DNA of 34,511 nucleotides from Bacteroidia bacterium (GCA_030429455.1 JAUIFC010000020.1:1-34511); one strand, 5' to 3'. Positions 24,828-32,822 are shown, numbered from the stretch's first letter. Translations and numbers: made by a program. Notes: a model not told the origin generated them from the sequence alone.

Positions 24828-25946
24828 ATGGATCCAGAATTAATTAATTTATTAGGAACTTATGCGCCAACTGCCGTAATATTTTTAATCAGCCTCTTAA
24901 TACTTTCTATTGTTAGAAAAAATCGTGATCGCCAACAGGATTTCGAAAATAAAAGGAAAGAGAATGAAAAAGTAATCGCTCAACAATTAAAGGTTATTCA
25001 AGAACAAGCTAAAAAGATTAATAAAAAACAAAGCTATATTCAAGAAAAGTCTAATTCTAATTTGCTCAATAAGATACAGCAGACATTATCCCATGCTAAA
25101 ATTCAGGAAACAACTGGAAATGATTACGGAGGATACATCGCCTTAGACTTAGCAAACCAACAGAGAGGAATATTCCAAGATTTATTTAAAGGCTTTGAAG
25201 ATTTTGCAGAATTGCGAGGCTATTCAATTTCGTTTTCTGTAGACAATTCGATACCAAATAAGGTGTCTTTCAAGTTTACAATTCAGGATACTGGCGTTAT
25301 CTTTAGTCCTCAAACCGTTTGGGACGACCTCAAGGACTACTTGGAAAGAATTAAAAATGGCGATGATCTTGATAATTTGCCCATTTTCATTCCAACAGAA
25401 AAACATAAGATCGTTCTGACCACTTTGAAAAACAGAATCAATTTTTTAAAATCTAACTATCATCTCCAAAAAAACGTCACCGAGTTTTATGACGGTCTAA
25501 TTGATAAATTTAATACTCCAAATACGGGAATAGCGACTTTACCACCTGTATTTTTAGAATCTGATAAGGCAAACGCTGATCAAGTTCTGTTACACAACAC
25601 ACCTAAGGACATTGAATTCGAAGACATTACTGCCTTAGAAAACAGGATTGACATTGGCAAATCTTTTGTTGAAAGAAAAAAACAACTTGACAATCTAGAA
25701 GAGCTTATTAACAGCATTAAACTGGATGATAGCGTTGGAGAAAAAAAGAAAGAGAAGCTTGTCTTGAACCTGACAAAGGTAAAAACTGAAATTGAGGAAG
25801 AGAATGAACCCGACAAAACCAAAATAAAGAAATGGTTAGAAAAAGCAAAATCTATTTTGGATGAAGAGACTTTTCAAGAAGAAGTCATGAAATTAAAGGA
25901 TGCTGTTTACGAATCATTCAATTTTGAATTATCCGATGAATCATAA
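24828..25946 (+). CDS. Membrane-anchored coiled-coil protein of unknown function
   Basis: 372 residues. I do not recognise a named family. Seen: one N-terminal transmembrane helix (about 14-29) followed by Arg/Lys, so the bulk should be cytosolic; a coiled coil (about 33-75, rich in Lys, Gln and Glu); a globular middle part (about 95-235) with 'YGGYIALDLANQQRGIFQDL', 'SFSVDNSIPNKVSFKFTIQ' and 'TLKNRINFLKSNYHL'; and a highly charged helical C-terminus (265-360). No enzyme motif. Between 257 and 179 bases of non-coding DNA lie on its two sides, so it is transcribed alone. Its place next to a signalling pair may be chance. Scaffold or sensor-type roles would fit the layout, but nothing in the sequence proves one. 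Confidence 0.75.
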   Translation: MDPELINLLGTYAPTAVIFLISLLILSIVRKNRDRQQDFENKRKENEKVIAQQLKVIQEQAKKINKKQSYIQEKSNSNLLNKIQQTLSHAKIQETTGNDYGGYIALDLANQQRGIFQDLFKGFEDFAELRGYSISFSVDNSIPNKVSFKFTIQDTGVIFSPQTVWDDLKDYLERIKNGDDLDNLPIFIPTEKHKIVLTTLKNRINFLKSNYHLQKNVTEFYDGLIDKFNTPNTGIATLPPVFLESDKANADQVLLHNTPKDIEFEDITALENRIDIGKSFVERKKQLDNLEELINSIKLDDSVGEKKKEKLVLNLTKVKTEIEEENEPDKTKIKKWLEKAKSILDEETFQEEVMKLKDAVYESFNFELSDES

Positions 25947-26125
25947 TGCAATTATTTCTTAGACCTAGTAGTGTTTGATTGATGTTTGCATATAACCAAC
26001 TTTGCCAAAATCTTGAATAAAGATATTTTGTATAAGCAAAATCAATCCGTACACTAAATCAAGGTTGCCGAAATTTGCATTAGCTTTTGCCAAAGCCAAA
26101 ACAACTAAACTAAAAAAATCAATAC

Positions 26126-26401
26126 CTAAATAATCTCAGCATTTATGCCTGCTTCAAGGATTCTGGTGCAGCGCGGTTTTAAATCTTTATATTCGCCTGT
26201 TTTTACGGCACACTTTCCGTTATAGTGAATAATTAGGGTGCACTGTTCAGCTTGATGCGGATTATGGTCACAAGTGTCTATCAAGGTATCTATAACGTGG
26301 TCAAATGTATTGTGATCGTCATTATATACTATAATCTCATGTTCGCGAGATACCATTTCATCTACTACTACATCTTCTTTAACTTGTTCTTTATAAGCCA
26401 T
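26126..26401 (-). CDS. clpS: ClpS adaptor of the Clp protease
   Basis: 91 residues. ClpS delivers N-degron proteins to ClpAP/ClpCP. The signature is present: 'IIVYNDDHNTFDHVIDTL' (23-40), with the Asn-Asp-Asp that grips the substrate's N-terminus, and 'HYNGKCAVKTG'. Flavobacterial ClpS often carries a short acidic N-terminal extension like this one, which contacts the Clp ATPase. It is the last gene of the operon, 23 bases after prmA. Confidence 0.95.
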   Translation of the reverse strand: MAYKEQVKEDVVVDEMVSREHEIIVYNDDHNTFDHVIDTLIDTCDHNPHQAEQCTLIIHYNGKCAVKTGEYKDLKPRCTRILEAGINAEII

Positions 26402-26424
26402 AAAACAAATATATAATAGAATTT

Positions 26425-27252
26425 TTATAATCTTACATACTTAGAACAAATCCAATTATTTTTTAATTGGTGTTTAACAAATTTCAAATCATGTTGTTCC
26501 GCGACTTGATTTATGAGGTCCAAATCTTCTTGGTAGAATCCGCTAAGAAACAACAAGCCTTCGGATTGAAGATGTTTGGAATATGTAGAAATATGTTCTA
26601 ATAATATATTCCTATTGATGTTTGCCAAAATAATATCAAAATCTCCTTCAATTTGCTCTGCACTTCCTAGTTTTGGTGTAATGCATGAGCAATTGTTTCG
26701 GTCTATATTTTCAGAAGTATTTTCAAAACACCATTGGTCATAGTCGATTGCGCTGATTTGTGTTGCGCCTCGCATTTCGGCAAGAATTGCCAAAACACCT
26801 GTACCACAACCCATATCCAACACATTTTTATGGATTAAGTTTTCCTCAAGTAAGGCCAACATCATCATATGAGTTGTGGCATGATGTCCAGTACCAAAAG
26901 ACATTTTTGGTTCTATTACAATTTCAAAATCAACATGAAAAGGCTCATGAAATGGTGCTCTTATCACACATTGTTCAGATATTATTACAGGTTTGAAGTT
27001 GTCTTCCCAAGTCTGATTCCAGTTTTGATCTGGCAAGTCCTTTGAACTAAATGTAACAGAAAACGCCTCGTTTTCAAATATTTGACAGGCTTTTACATCA
27101 TCTAAATTAAAAAGTTCTGTTTTGATGTAAGCTTTAAGAACATTATCTTCTTCAGAAAAACTTTCGAAATCAAGCTCGCCTAACTGAGCAACTAAAATCT
27201 GTTGCCCAATTTCTCGCGGTTCAACTGTAAAACAAACTTCTGTGTAAGACAT
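26425..27252 (-). CDS. prmA: Ribosomal protein L11 methyltransferase
   Basis: 275 residues. PrmA trimethylates ribosomal protein L11 with S-adenosylmethionine. N-terminal substrate-recognition domain about 1-95; Rossmann methyltransferase domain after that, with motif I 'VLDMGCGTGVLAIL', the acidic 'AIDYD' and motif 'ILANINRNILLEHI' (NPxY-like region). 'SFGTGHHATTHMMM' is the typical PrmA stretch before motif I. It starts 5 bases after tpiA stops, so the genes are translationally linked. Confidence 0.95.
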   Translation of the reverse strand: MSYTEVCFTVEPREIGQQILVAQLGELDFESFSEEDNVLKAYIKTELFNLDDVKACQIFENEAFSVTFSSKDLPDQNWNQTWEDNFKPVIISEQCVIRAPFHEPFHVDFEIVIEPKMSFGTGHHATTHMMMLALLEENLIHKNVLDMGCGTGVLAILAEMRGATQISAIDYDQWCFENTSENIDRNNCSCITPKLGSAEQIEGDFDIILANINRNILLEHISTYSKHLQSEGLLFLSGFYQEDLDLINQVAEQHDLKFVKHQLKNNWICSKYVRL

Positions 27253-27257
27253 GAGGC

Positions 27258-28013
27258 TTAAAAACCGTTTACGATAGCTAAGAAATCATCTGCTTTTAAG
27301 GACGCTCCTCCAATCAAACCGCCATCAACATCTGGTTTAGAGAAGATCTCTTTGGCATTATTAGGCTTTACACTACCACCATATAAAATGGAGATATCAT
27401 CAGCCAATTCGTCTGTGTACTTTTTACTTACAATTCTACGAACAAATTTATGCATTTCTTGAGCTTGTTCTGGCGTAGCTGTTTCTCCAGTACCGATGGC
27501 CCAAACTGGTTCATAAGCCAACACAATGTTTTTCCAAGCCTCTGCTGGCAAATGGAATAAGGATTTCTTAATTTGACTCCCAACTTCCAAAAGCTGATTA
27601 TCAAGCTTTCTATCTTTTAGCGTTTCGCCAAAACAAAATATAACTTCCATTCCATTGGCAAGAACAGCATCGACTTTAGAGGCCAACAGCTCATCTGACT
27701 CCTTAAAATACTCACGGCGTTCAGAATGCCCAATGATAACAGTATTTACACCGGCACTTTTAAGCATTTCCGCAGAGACTTCTCCCGTGTATGCTCCGTT
27801 GGCTTCTTGGTGCATGTTTTGTGCAGCAACCTCTATTTCACTGCCTTTGACAGCAGTAACGGCTGTGGTCAAACTTACAAAAGATGGTGCAATAATGACT
27901 CTTGCGCCATTATCAACATCTTGCAATTTCGATTTTAAATCGGCTACAAGTTGTTCTGTTTCTGCGACAGTTTTGTTCATTTTCCAGTTTCCAGCAACAA
28001 TATTTTTTCTCAT
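27258..28013 (-). CDS. tpiA: Triosephosphate isomerase
   Basis: 251 residues, normal length. Interconverts dihydroxyacetone phosphate and glyceraldehyde 3-phosphate in glycolysis and gluconeogenesis. Asn9 and Lys11 in 'GNWKMNKT', His96 in 'IIGHSERR', Glu168 in 'AYEPVWAIGTG', and the phosphate-binding 'YGGSVKPNN' and 'DGGLIGGASL' are all present, so it should be active. It lies in the middle of the five-gene minus-strand operon, 12 bases after the permease gene. Confidence 0.98.
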   Translation of the reverse strand: MRKNIVAGNWKMNKTVAETEQLVADLKSKLQDVDNGARVIIAPSFVSLTTAVTAVKGSEIEVAAQNMHQEANGAYTGEVSAEMLKSAGVNTVIIGHSERREYFKESDELLASKVDAVLANGMEVIFCFGETLKDRKLDNQLLEVGSQIKKSLFHLPAEAWKNIVLAYEPVWAIGTGETATPEQAQEMHKFVRRIVSKKYTDELADDISILYGGSVKPNNAKEIFSKPDVDGGLIGGASLKADDFLAIVNGF

Positions 28014-28025
28014 GGTTTAATTATT

Positions 28026-29105
28026 TTAAGATTGGTATCTCACTCTTGGATCTAACCAAGTATAAATTATATCTACAAATATATTGATTAAGATAAACAT
28101 AAGCGCAATGATAAGTACTGCGCCCATGATTATTGGTAAATCTAGTGTCTCCAAAGCGTTTACAATTTCCTTCCCTAAGCCATTCCATCCAAAAATGTAC
28201 TCGACAAAAACAGCTCCAGCAAGCATGGAAGCAAACCAACCAGAAATTGCTGTAATGACGGGATTAAGTGCGTTTTTTAAGGCGTGTTTGTAAATTACAT
28301 TAAATTCTGAAAGTCCTTTGGCCCTCGCTGTACGGATATAATCTTCGGCCAATTGTTCCAATAAAGCATTTCTCATTAATTGGGATACAACAGCTAATGG
28401 CCTAATGCCTAGAACTATAGCAGGAAGCAACAAATTTTTAAGGATAAGTCGCCTTTCTTCACCAAAGTCATCCAATTCGTAGAGATTACCTGTCATGTTC
28501 AAACCAGTGATATCCCTTAAGACAAATGCAAAAAACCATGCAAATAAAATAGCGCTAAAAAATGAAGGCACACTCATGCCTAAAGTACTTAAAATCTGAA
28601 TGCTTCGATCTATAAATGAATTTTGAAAAATTGCCGATATGATCCCTAATAAAATCCCAATCAGCAATGCAAAGCTAATAGCACTTATTGCCAAAATAGC
28701 CGTATTGGGTAATGTTTTACTGATAATTGAAGCTACCGAAAGACCATTTTGCTGAAAAGATTCTCTCAAATACGGAAGCTTTAAAGCCACATCAAAATCT
28801 GAAAATGAAAATAATGTTACACTCGTATATTTTCCTGAATTTAAACTCGTGTAATGGCTATCACTATTTTTATGAAAAGAAATAGGAGCCAAATCATTTA
28901 AATAGTACAAGTATTGAATGCTGACGGGTTTATCGAACCCGTATTTTTTTTGAACTTGTAAAATTTGTTTCTCAGATTGATTATCGCCCAACATCATTTG
29001 TGCTGGATCACCTGGAAGTACTGAAAACAAAAAGAAAATAACAGTTGTCACCCCAAACAAAGTTAAAAGGGCGTAGCCTATTTTTCTTAATACTACTTTT
29101 ATCAA
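28026..29105 (-). CDS. OppB/DppB-type ABC permease, orphan
   Basis: 359 residues, about six transmembrane helices, the first at about 9-31. The DppB pattern is clear: 'LPGDPAQMMLG' after helix 1, the EAA loop 'EDYIRTARAKGLSEFNVIYKHALKNA' near the ATPase contact (split here by eye around the 'ARAKGLS' core), and 'FVEYIFGWNGLGKEIV' near the end. The loop after helix 1 is long, about 85 residues on the periplasmic side. It belongs to transporters of peptides, nickel or microcins that need a second permease, two ATPases and a binding protein, none of which is in this window. Those partners may be elsewhere in the genome. Confidence 0.93.
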   Translation of the reverse strand: MIKVVLRKIGYALLTLFGVTTVIFFLFSVLPGDPAQMMLGDNQSEKQILQVQKKYGFDKPVSIQYLYYLNDLAPISFHKNSDSHYTSLNSGKYTSVTLFSFSDFDVALKLPYLRESFQQNGLSVASIISKTLPNTAILAISAISFALLIGILLGIISAIFQNSFIDRSIQILSTLGMSVPSFFSAILFAWFFAFVLRDITGLNMTGNLYELDDFGEERRLILKNLLLPAIVLGIRPLAVVSQLMRNALLEQLAEDYIRTARAKGLSEFNVIYKHALKNALNPVITAISGWFASMLAGAVFVEYIFGWNGLGKEIVNALETLDLPIIMGAVLIIALMFILINIFVDIIYTWLDPRVRYQS

Positions 29106-29139
29106 ACCAGTTTAATACTTTGCGTCAAAGGTAAACATT

Positions 29140-29919
29140 TTAAGAACGTTGCCTAACGGCTTCATAGGTCAAAATTGCTGTGGAAACCGAAAGATTTAGT
29201 GAGTCTAATTTGCCTTTCATAGGAATGTTTACTGCACATATGTCGGACTTATCTCTCCAAAACTCACTTAAGCCATGCGCTTCACTGCCCATAATGAATG
29301 CTGTAGGCTTGGAATAATCTTCGTTTAAATAATCATTTGAGTTTTGAAGTGTGGCAGAGAAGATATTTATGTTGTTATGTTTTAAAAATTCATAAACCTT
29401 TTTGTTACTGCCAGTAGCGATGCTATTTGTAAATATAGCTCCTAAACTTGATCGTATAGTGTTCGGGTTATACAAATCCGTTCGTGGTTCTGCGATGATC
29501 ACAGCATCTATTTGAGTAGCATCTGCCGTTCGAAGTATTGCTCCAATATTACCGGGTTTTTCAGGAGATTCCAATACTAAAATTAAAGGATTTGTTGCCT
29601 TTAATTTGAGATTTTCAACAGCATGAGATGGTGAGCTAAAAATCCCAATAATACCTTCTGTTCCAGACCTATACGCAACCTGTTCATAAACTTGGTCTGA
29701 AATTTCAACGACTTCGGTAGTATTATTCAGATTTAGATTGCCTTTGTAAATAGTGGTATTGATAAATATTTTTAAAGCCTGAAAACCTGCTGAAATGGCG
29801 ATATTTACTTCTCTGTAACCTTCAACAACAAAACAATTATCTTTTATCCTGATTTTGGATTTGCTTTGTAGTAATTTCAGATATTTTATCTGCTCATTTT
29901 TAGTGCTACTGATCTTCAT
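29140..29919 (-). CDS. TrmH/SpoU-family RNA 2'-O-methyltransferase
   Basis: 259 residues. N-terminal RNA-binding-like part (about 1-95) followed by the trefoil-knot SPOUT domain: motif 1 'PGNIGAILRTADA', motif 2 'FIMGSEAHGLSEFW', motif 3 'NIPMKGKLDSLNLSVSTAIL'. The family methylates ribose in rRNA or tRNA; the domain layout resembles RlmB and its relatives more than TrmL, but the target cannot be read from sequence. Lead gene of the operon; the permease gene starts 34 bases after its stop. Confidence 0.92.
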   Translation of the reverse strand: MKISSTKNEQIKYLKLLQSKSKIRIKDNCFVVEGYREVNIAISAGFQALKIFINTTIYKGNLNLNNTTEVVEISDQVYEQVAYRSGTEGIIGIFSSPSHAVENLKLKATNPLILVLESPEKPGNIGAILRTADATQIDAVIIAEPRTDLYNPNTIRSSLGAIFTNSIATGSNKKVYEFLKHNNINIFSATLQNSNDYLNEDYSKPTAFIMGSEAHGLSEFWRDKSDICAVNIPMKGKLDSLNLSVSTAILTYEAVRQRS

Positions 29920-30258
29920 TTTCAGAATTTAATTGTTAAATATATTTTAATATTTTAAAAATAACAGGACTTCAACTTTCTTAAAAACAATACGTTATCA
30001 TTTATAATAAAAATAAAATTTATTTATGGCATCGTAATTGTTTAACGTGAAAGTATAAATCAAAACACGATTTAGACATTGATTTTCAAAAGTACTGGTT
30101 TTTTTATTTAGGAATTAAAAAGTCATAAAGTAAAGTACAAATGAATCATACTAAAGAGTTTTTGAAAAGACAATTAAACGATATTTATTTAAAACCAAAA
30201 TTTAGTTTTAACAGAAAATAGCTAGTAATAAATTGTTACTTTAACCTAAAAATTAAAT
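29920..30258. other. 339-base divergent intergenic region (trmH-like operon and msrB operon)
   Basis: AT-rich, no gene. It must hold promoters for both flanking operons. A 12-base block CGTTATCATTTA at 29993-30004 is identical to 17560-17571 in the katG promoter and has the same orientation relative to the minus-strand genes. A 26-codon open frame (30141-30221) is too short to call. Confidence 0.4.
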
Positions 30259-30735
30259 ATGAGACATATATTTCCACTTTTAGTAGTCCTTTTTCTTTGG
30301 AGTTGTCAATCCAATGCGCAACAGAATAAAACAAAGAAAGCGTATGAAGTTACAAAGACAGATGCAGAATGGAAGGCAGAATTGACTGAGTTAGAGTATT
30401 TGGTGCTCAGAAAAGAGGCCACAGAAAGACCATTTACCAGTGAGTTATTAGATGTTAAGAACGAAGGCACATTTGTTTGTGCAGCATGCCAAAACCCACT
30501 TTACGAAACCAAACATAAATACGATAGTGGTTCAGGTTGGCCAAGTTTTGACAGGGCAATAGAAGGTAGTTTAGATTATTCTTCGGATCGAAAGTTAGGA
30601 TACAAGAGAGTCGAACTCCTTTGTGGTAAATGTGGTGGACATTTAGGACATATGTTTAACGATGGGCCGAAACAAACGACGGGAAAGAGACATTGTATTA
30701 ATGGTATAGCCTTAGATTTTATTCCAAAACAATAG
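30259..30735 (+). CDS. msrB: Peptide methionine-R-sulfoxide reductase, lipoprotein form
   Basis: 158 residues. Repairs Met-R-sulfoxide in proteins. Lipoprotein signal with lipobox ending at Cys16 ('LFLWSC'), so it acts in the periplasm on a membrane. MsrB domain: structural zinc pairs 'CAAC' (74-77) and 'CGKC' (122-125), catalytic Cys146 in 'RHCINGIALDF', and 'GHLGHMFNDGP'. The site that usually holds the resolving Cys ('SGCGWPSF' in the neighbour) is 'SGSGWPSF' here, Ser91. It therefore needs a different way of being re-reduced. Followed after 2 bases by the cytosolic paralogue. Confidence 0.95.
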   Translation: MRHIFPLLVVLFLWSCQSNAQQNKTKKAYEVTKTDAEWKAELTELEYLVLRKEATERPFTSELLDVKNEGTFVCAACQNPLYETKHKYDSGSGWPSFDRAIEGSLDYSSDRKLGYKRVELLCGKCGGHLGHMFNDGPKQTTGKRHCINGIALDFIPKQ

Positions 30736-30737
30736 AT

Positions 30738-31133
30738 ATGAGCAAAGAAAAAAATTTAGATTGGAAATCAAAATTATCTCCTGAGGAGTATCATGTGCTG
30801 AGGGAAAAAGGCACAGAACGGCCTTTTACAGGTAAGTACAATTTGCATTTTGCCAAAGGAACTTATGTATGCAGAGGTTGCGGAACACCTTTGTTTAAAA
30901 GCAATTCTAAGTTTGACAGTGGTTGTGGATGGCCAAGCTTTGACGAAGCTATTGAAGGTGCCGTGAGATACGAGCCAGATCATTCCTTAGGCATGCGTCG
31001 CATCGAAATTTTATGCAATAATTGCGATGGTCATCTCGGACATGTATTCGACGATGGACCAACAGAAACCGGACAACGGTATTGTGTTAATTCACTAAGT
31101 ATAGATTTTAACCCTAAAAACAATGAGTTATGA
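30738..31133 (+). CDS. msrB: Peptide methionine-R-sulfoxide reductase, cytosolic form
   Basis: 131 residues, no signal. Same fold as the gene before it. Zinc pairs 'CRGC' (45-48) and 'CNNC' (93-96), resolving Cys63 in 'SGCGWPSF', catalytic Cys116 in 'RYCVNSLSIDF'. A classic thioredoxin-recycled MsrB. A tandem duplicate of the lipoprotein form (2-base gap), giving one enzyme per compartment. Its stop is overlapped by the start of the next gene (ATGA). Confidence 0.97.
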   Translation: MSKEKNLDWKSKLSPEEYHVLREKGTERPFTGKYNLHFAKGTYVCRGCGTPLFKSNSKFDSGCGWPSFDEAIEGAVRYEPDHSLGMRRIEILCNNCDGHLGHVFDDGPTETGQRYCVNSLSIDFNPKNNEL

Positions 31134-31660
31134 AAAAGTATTTATTAATGATTTTAAGTGTAGCATTTTTAAGCTGCGAAGGCCCAGTTGGCCCACCAGG
31201 ACCTCCAGGATTTGATGGCGTGAATATATTAGGAAATGTATTTGATGTTGTTGTCGATTTTTCGCCAGCAAATGCATATTCTAGCCTGATTCCTTTTCCG
31301 AATAATATCGAGGTGTTCGAAAGCGATGTGGTGATGGTGTATCTGTTAGAACAGCAACTAAACGACCCTACAGGACCAATAGATGTTTGGACACCGCTCC
31401 CGCAAACATTTTTTGTAGATGGCGGATTGCAGATGGTCTATAACTTTAACTATACATTCTTGGATGTCAATTTATTTTTGGATGGCAACGTGAATTTAGA
31501 CACTTTGGGTTCGGCTTTCACAAACAATCAAGTGTTTAGAATTGCGGTGTTACCGGCAGATTTTTCAGAAGTATTTAATGTGGATATTAATAACTACAAC
31601 GACGTTATCAATGTCTTACAATCTCAAAACCCTGATTTCGAGATACAAAGTCTTCGTTAG
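31130..31660 (+). CDS. Lipoprotein with short collagen-like triplets
   Basis: 176 residues. Signal 'MKKYLLMILSVAFLSC' with Cys16. Right after the Cys come five Gly-X-Y triplets, 'GPVGPPGPPGFDGVN', then a beta-rich part of about 140 residues ('VFDVVVDFSPANAYSSLIPF', 'YLLEQQLNDPTGPIDVWTPL', 'FRIAVLPADFSEVFNVDI'). The triplet stretch is too short for a stable triple helix and probably works as a spacer. Similar lipoproteins with a collagen-like start occur in Flavobacteriia, of unknown role. It overlaps the cytosolic MsrB gene by 4 bases, so the three genes form one operon. Confidence 0.85.
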   Translation: MKKYLLMILSVAFLSCEGPVGPPGPPGFDGVNILGNVFDVVVDFSPANAYSSLIPFPNNIEVFESDVVMVYLLEQQLNDPTGPIDVWTPLPQTFFVDGGLQMVYNFNYTFLDVNLFLDGNVNLDTLGSAFTNNQVFRIAVLPADFSEVFNVDINNYNDVINVLQSQNPDFEIQSLR

Positions 31661-31666
31661 GTGTCA

Positions 31667-31709
31667 TAATGGCATTATGTTTTGAAGTAAAAAAGACATA
31701 ATGTCATTA
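31667..31709 (+). other. Inverted repeat upstream of hsp20
   Basis: The left arm 31667-31680 and right arm 31696-31709 pair over 14 positions with one G-U wobble, loop of 15 bases. A smaller hairpin, CATAAT (31665-31670) with ATTATG (31674-31679) followed by TTTT, overlaps the left arm, so the two structures exclude each other. It may end the msrB operon or act in the hsp20 leader. Confidence 0.4.
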
Positions 31710-31772
31710 AAAAACTAATGGTATAGGATTTGACTATTTGTTATTGAATTTAAACTTAAAAAATTAAACGTT

Positions 31773-32207
31773 ATGAATGCAATGACAAAAACAAATAGAG
31801 GATGGTTACCAAATATATTGGATGATATATTTGAAGAAAGATTAACCGATTCACGTTTTAAAAATTTAAGCACCTTACCAGCGGTAAATATTCAAGAAAG
31901 TAAAGACCGATTTACAATAGAATTAGCTGCTCCTGGAAAGGCTAAAGAAGATTTTAATATCGAATTGGACAACGATTTATTGACTATCTCTTCAGAAAAG
32001 AAAACAGAACAAACAACAGCAGATAAAGCTAAGAATTACACCAGAAAAGAATTTAGTTACCAAAGCTTTAAACGCAGTTTTACACTTCCAGAATCCATTG
32101 ATGTTTCTGCTATAAAAGCCAACTATGAAAATGGGGTTTTAAATGTAGAATTACCAAAAAGAGAAGAAGCCAAAACACAACCAAAACGGCTGATAGACAT
32201 TAGTTAA
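31773..32207 (+). CDS. hsp20: Small heat-shock protein, Hsp20/alpha-crystallin family
   Basis: 144 residues. ATP-independent holdase chaperone that binds unfolding proteins. Alpha-crystallin domain about 36-130: 'PAVNIQESKDRFTIELAAPG', 'FNIELDNDLLTISSE', 'FKRSFTLPESIDVSAIKANYENGVLNVELPK', the last being the family's most conserved block. C-terminal 'LIDIS' supplies the I-x-I motif for oligomer assembly. The N-terminal arm is short, as in many bacterial forms. Single gene with a strong terminator behind it. Confidence 0.96.
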   Translation: MNAMTKTNRGWLPNILDDIFEERLTDSRFKNLSTLPAVNIQESKDRFTIELAAPGKAKEDFNIELDNDLLTISSEKKTEQTTADKAKNYTRKEFSYQSFKRSFTLPESIDVSAIKANYENGVLNVELPKREEAKTQPKRLIDIS

Positions 32208-32232
32208 TGACAATATGAATTAGGTTTTTTTG

Positions 32233-32290
32233 CCCTAAACTTTCTTATGTTCTCATAAAATAAATTAGAAAGTTTAGGGTAATTTTTTTT
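32233..32290 (+). terminator. Strong intrinsic terminator of hsp20
   Basis: CCCTAAACTTTCT (32233-32245) pairs perfectly over 13 bases with AGAAAGTTTAGGG (32267-32279); loop of 21 bases; then TAA and eight T (32283-32290). The stop codons of hsp20 and purE (convergent) flank it. On the minus strand the hairpin is not followed by a T-run, so purE probably ends differently. Confidence 0.9.
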
Positions 32291-32291
32291 C

Positions 32292-32783
32292 CTAAAATGA
32301 GTTTTTAACCGTTTTAGCACCTGCAATGACTTTGGTTTTAAGTGCTTCTTTAAAATCTACTACTTTATTATAAATCACATCGTTGCTTGCTCCCAATATC
32401 TGAGCTGCTAAAATGCCTGCATTTTTGGCACCATCTAGTGCCACTGTTGCCACAGGAACGCCACCAGGCATTTGCAAAATTGACAAAACCGAATCCCAAC
32501 CATCTATCGAATTTCTAGATTTTACAGGAACTCCAATGACAGGAAGCGCTGATACCGATGCAATCATTCCCGGCAAATGTGCTGCACCACCAGCTCCCGC
32601 AATGATGACTCCAATATTTCTACTTGCTGCCGTCTTGCTGTAATCCATCAATTTTTCAGGTGTACGATGTGCAGATACAATATCTACTTCCACAGGAATA
32701 TCAAAGGATTTTAAGATGTCGATAGCGTCTTGCATGACTGGCAAATCGCTTGTGCTTCCCATTATTACTGCTACTGTTTTCAT
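32292..32783 (-). CDS. purE: N5-carboxyaminoimidazole ribonucleotide mutase
   Basis: 163 residues, class I PurE. Moves the carboxyl of N5-CAIR to C4 in purine synthesis, acting with PurK, which is not in this window. 'VIMGSTSDLP' (7-16), 'SAHRTPEKL' (37-45) and 'GAGGAAHLPGM' carry the nucleotide-binding and catalytic His residues. Length and motifs are complete. It lies 39 bases after lnt on the same strand, with a palindromic repeat in the gap. Confidence 0.97.
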   Translation of the reverse strand: MKTVAVIMGSTSDLPVMQDAIDILKSFDIPVEVDIVSAHRTPEKLMDYSKTAASRNIGVIIAGAGGAAHLPGMIASVSALPVIGVPVKSRNSIDGWDSVLSILQMPGGVPVATVALDGAKNAGILAAQILGASNDVIYNKVVDFKEALKTKVIAGAKTVKNSF

Positions 32784-32797
32784 GTATTTCTTTTGTC

Positions 32798-32818
32798 ATG
32801 CTGAACTGGTTTCAGCAT
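32798..32818. repeat. Palindromic extragenic repeat
   Basis: ATGCTGAA and TTCAGCAT with a CTGGT loop: a perfect 8-bp stem between purE and lnt. The form TCATGCTGAACnnGTTTCAGCATCTC is a common intergenic element in flavobacterial genomes, recognised from memory. Read on the minus strand it lies just after the lnt stop, so it could also slow or end transcription. Confidence 0.6.
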
Positions 32819-32822
32819 CTCG

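Noticed and set aside
30141-30221. 26-codon open frame (MNHTKEFLKRQLNDIYLKPK...)
   Set aside because: Starts with ATG and has protein-like composition, but is too short and has no support beyond that; listed only within the gap description.
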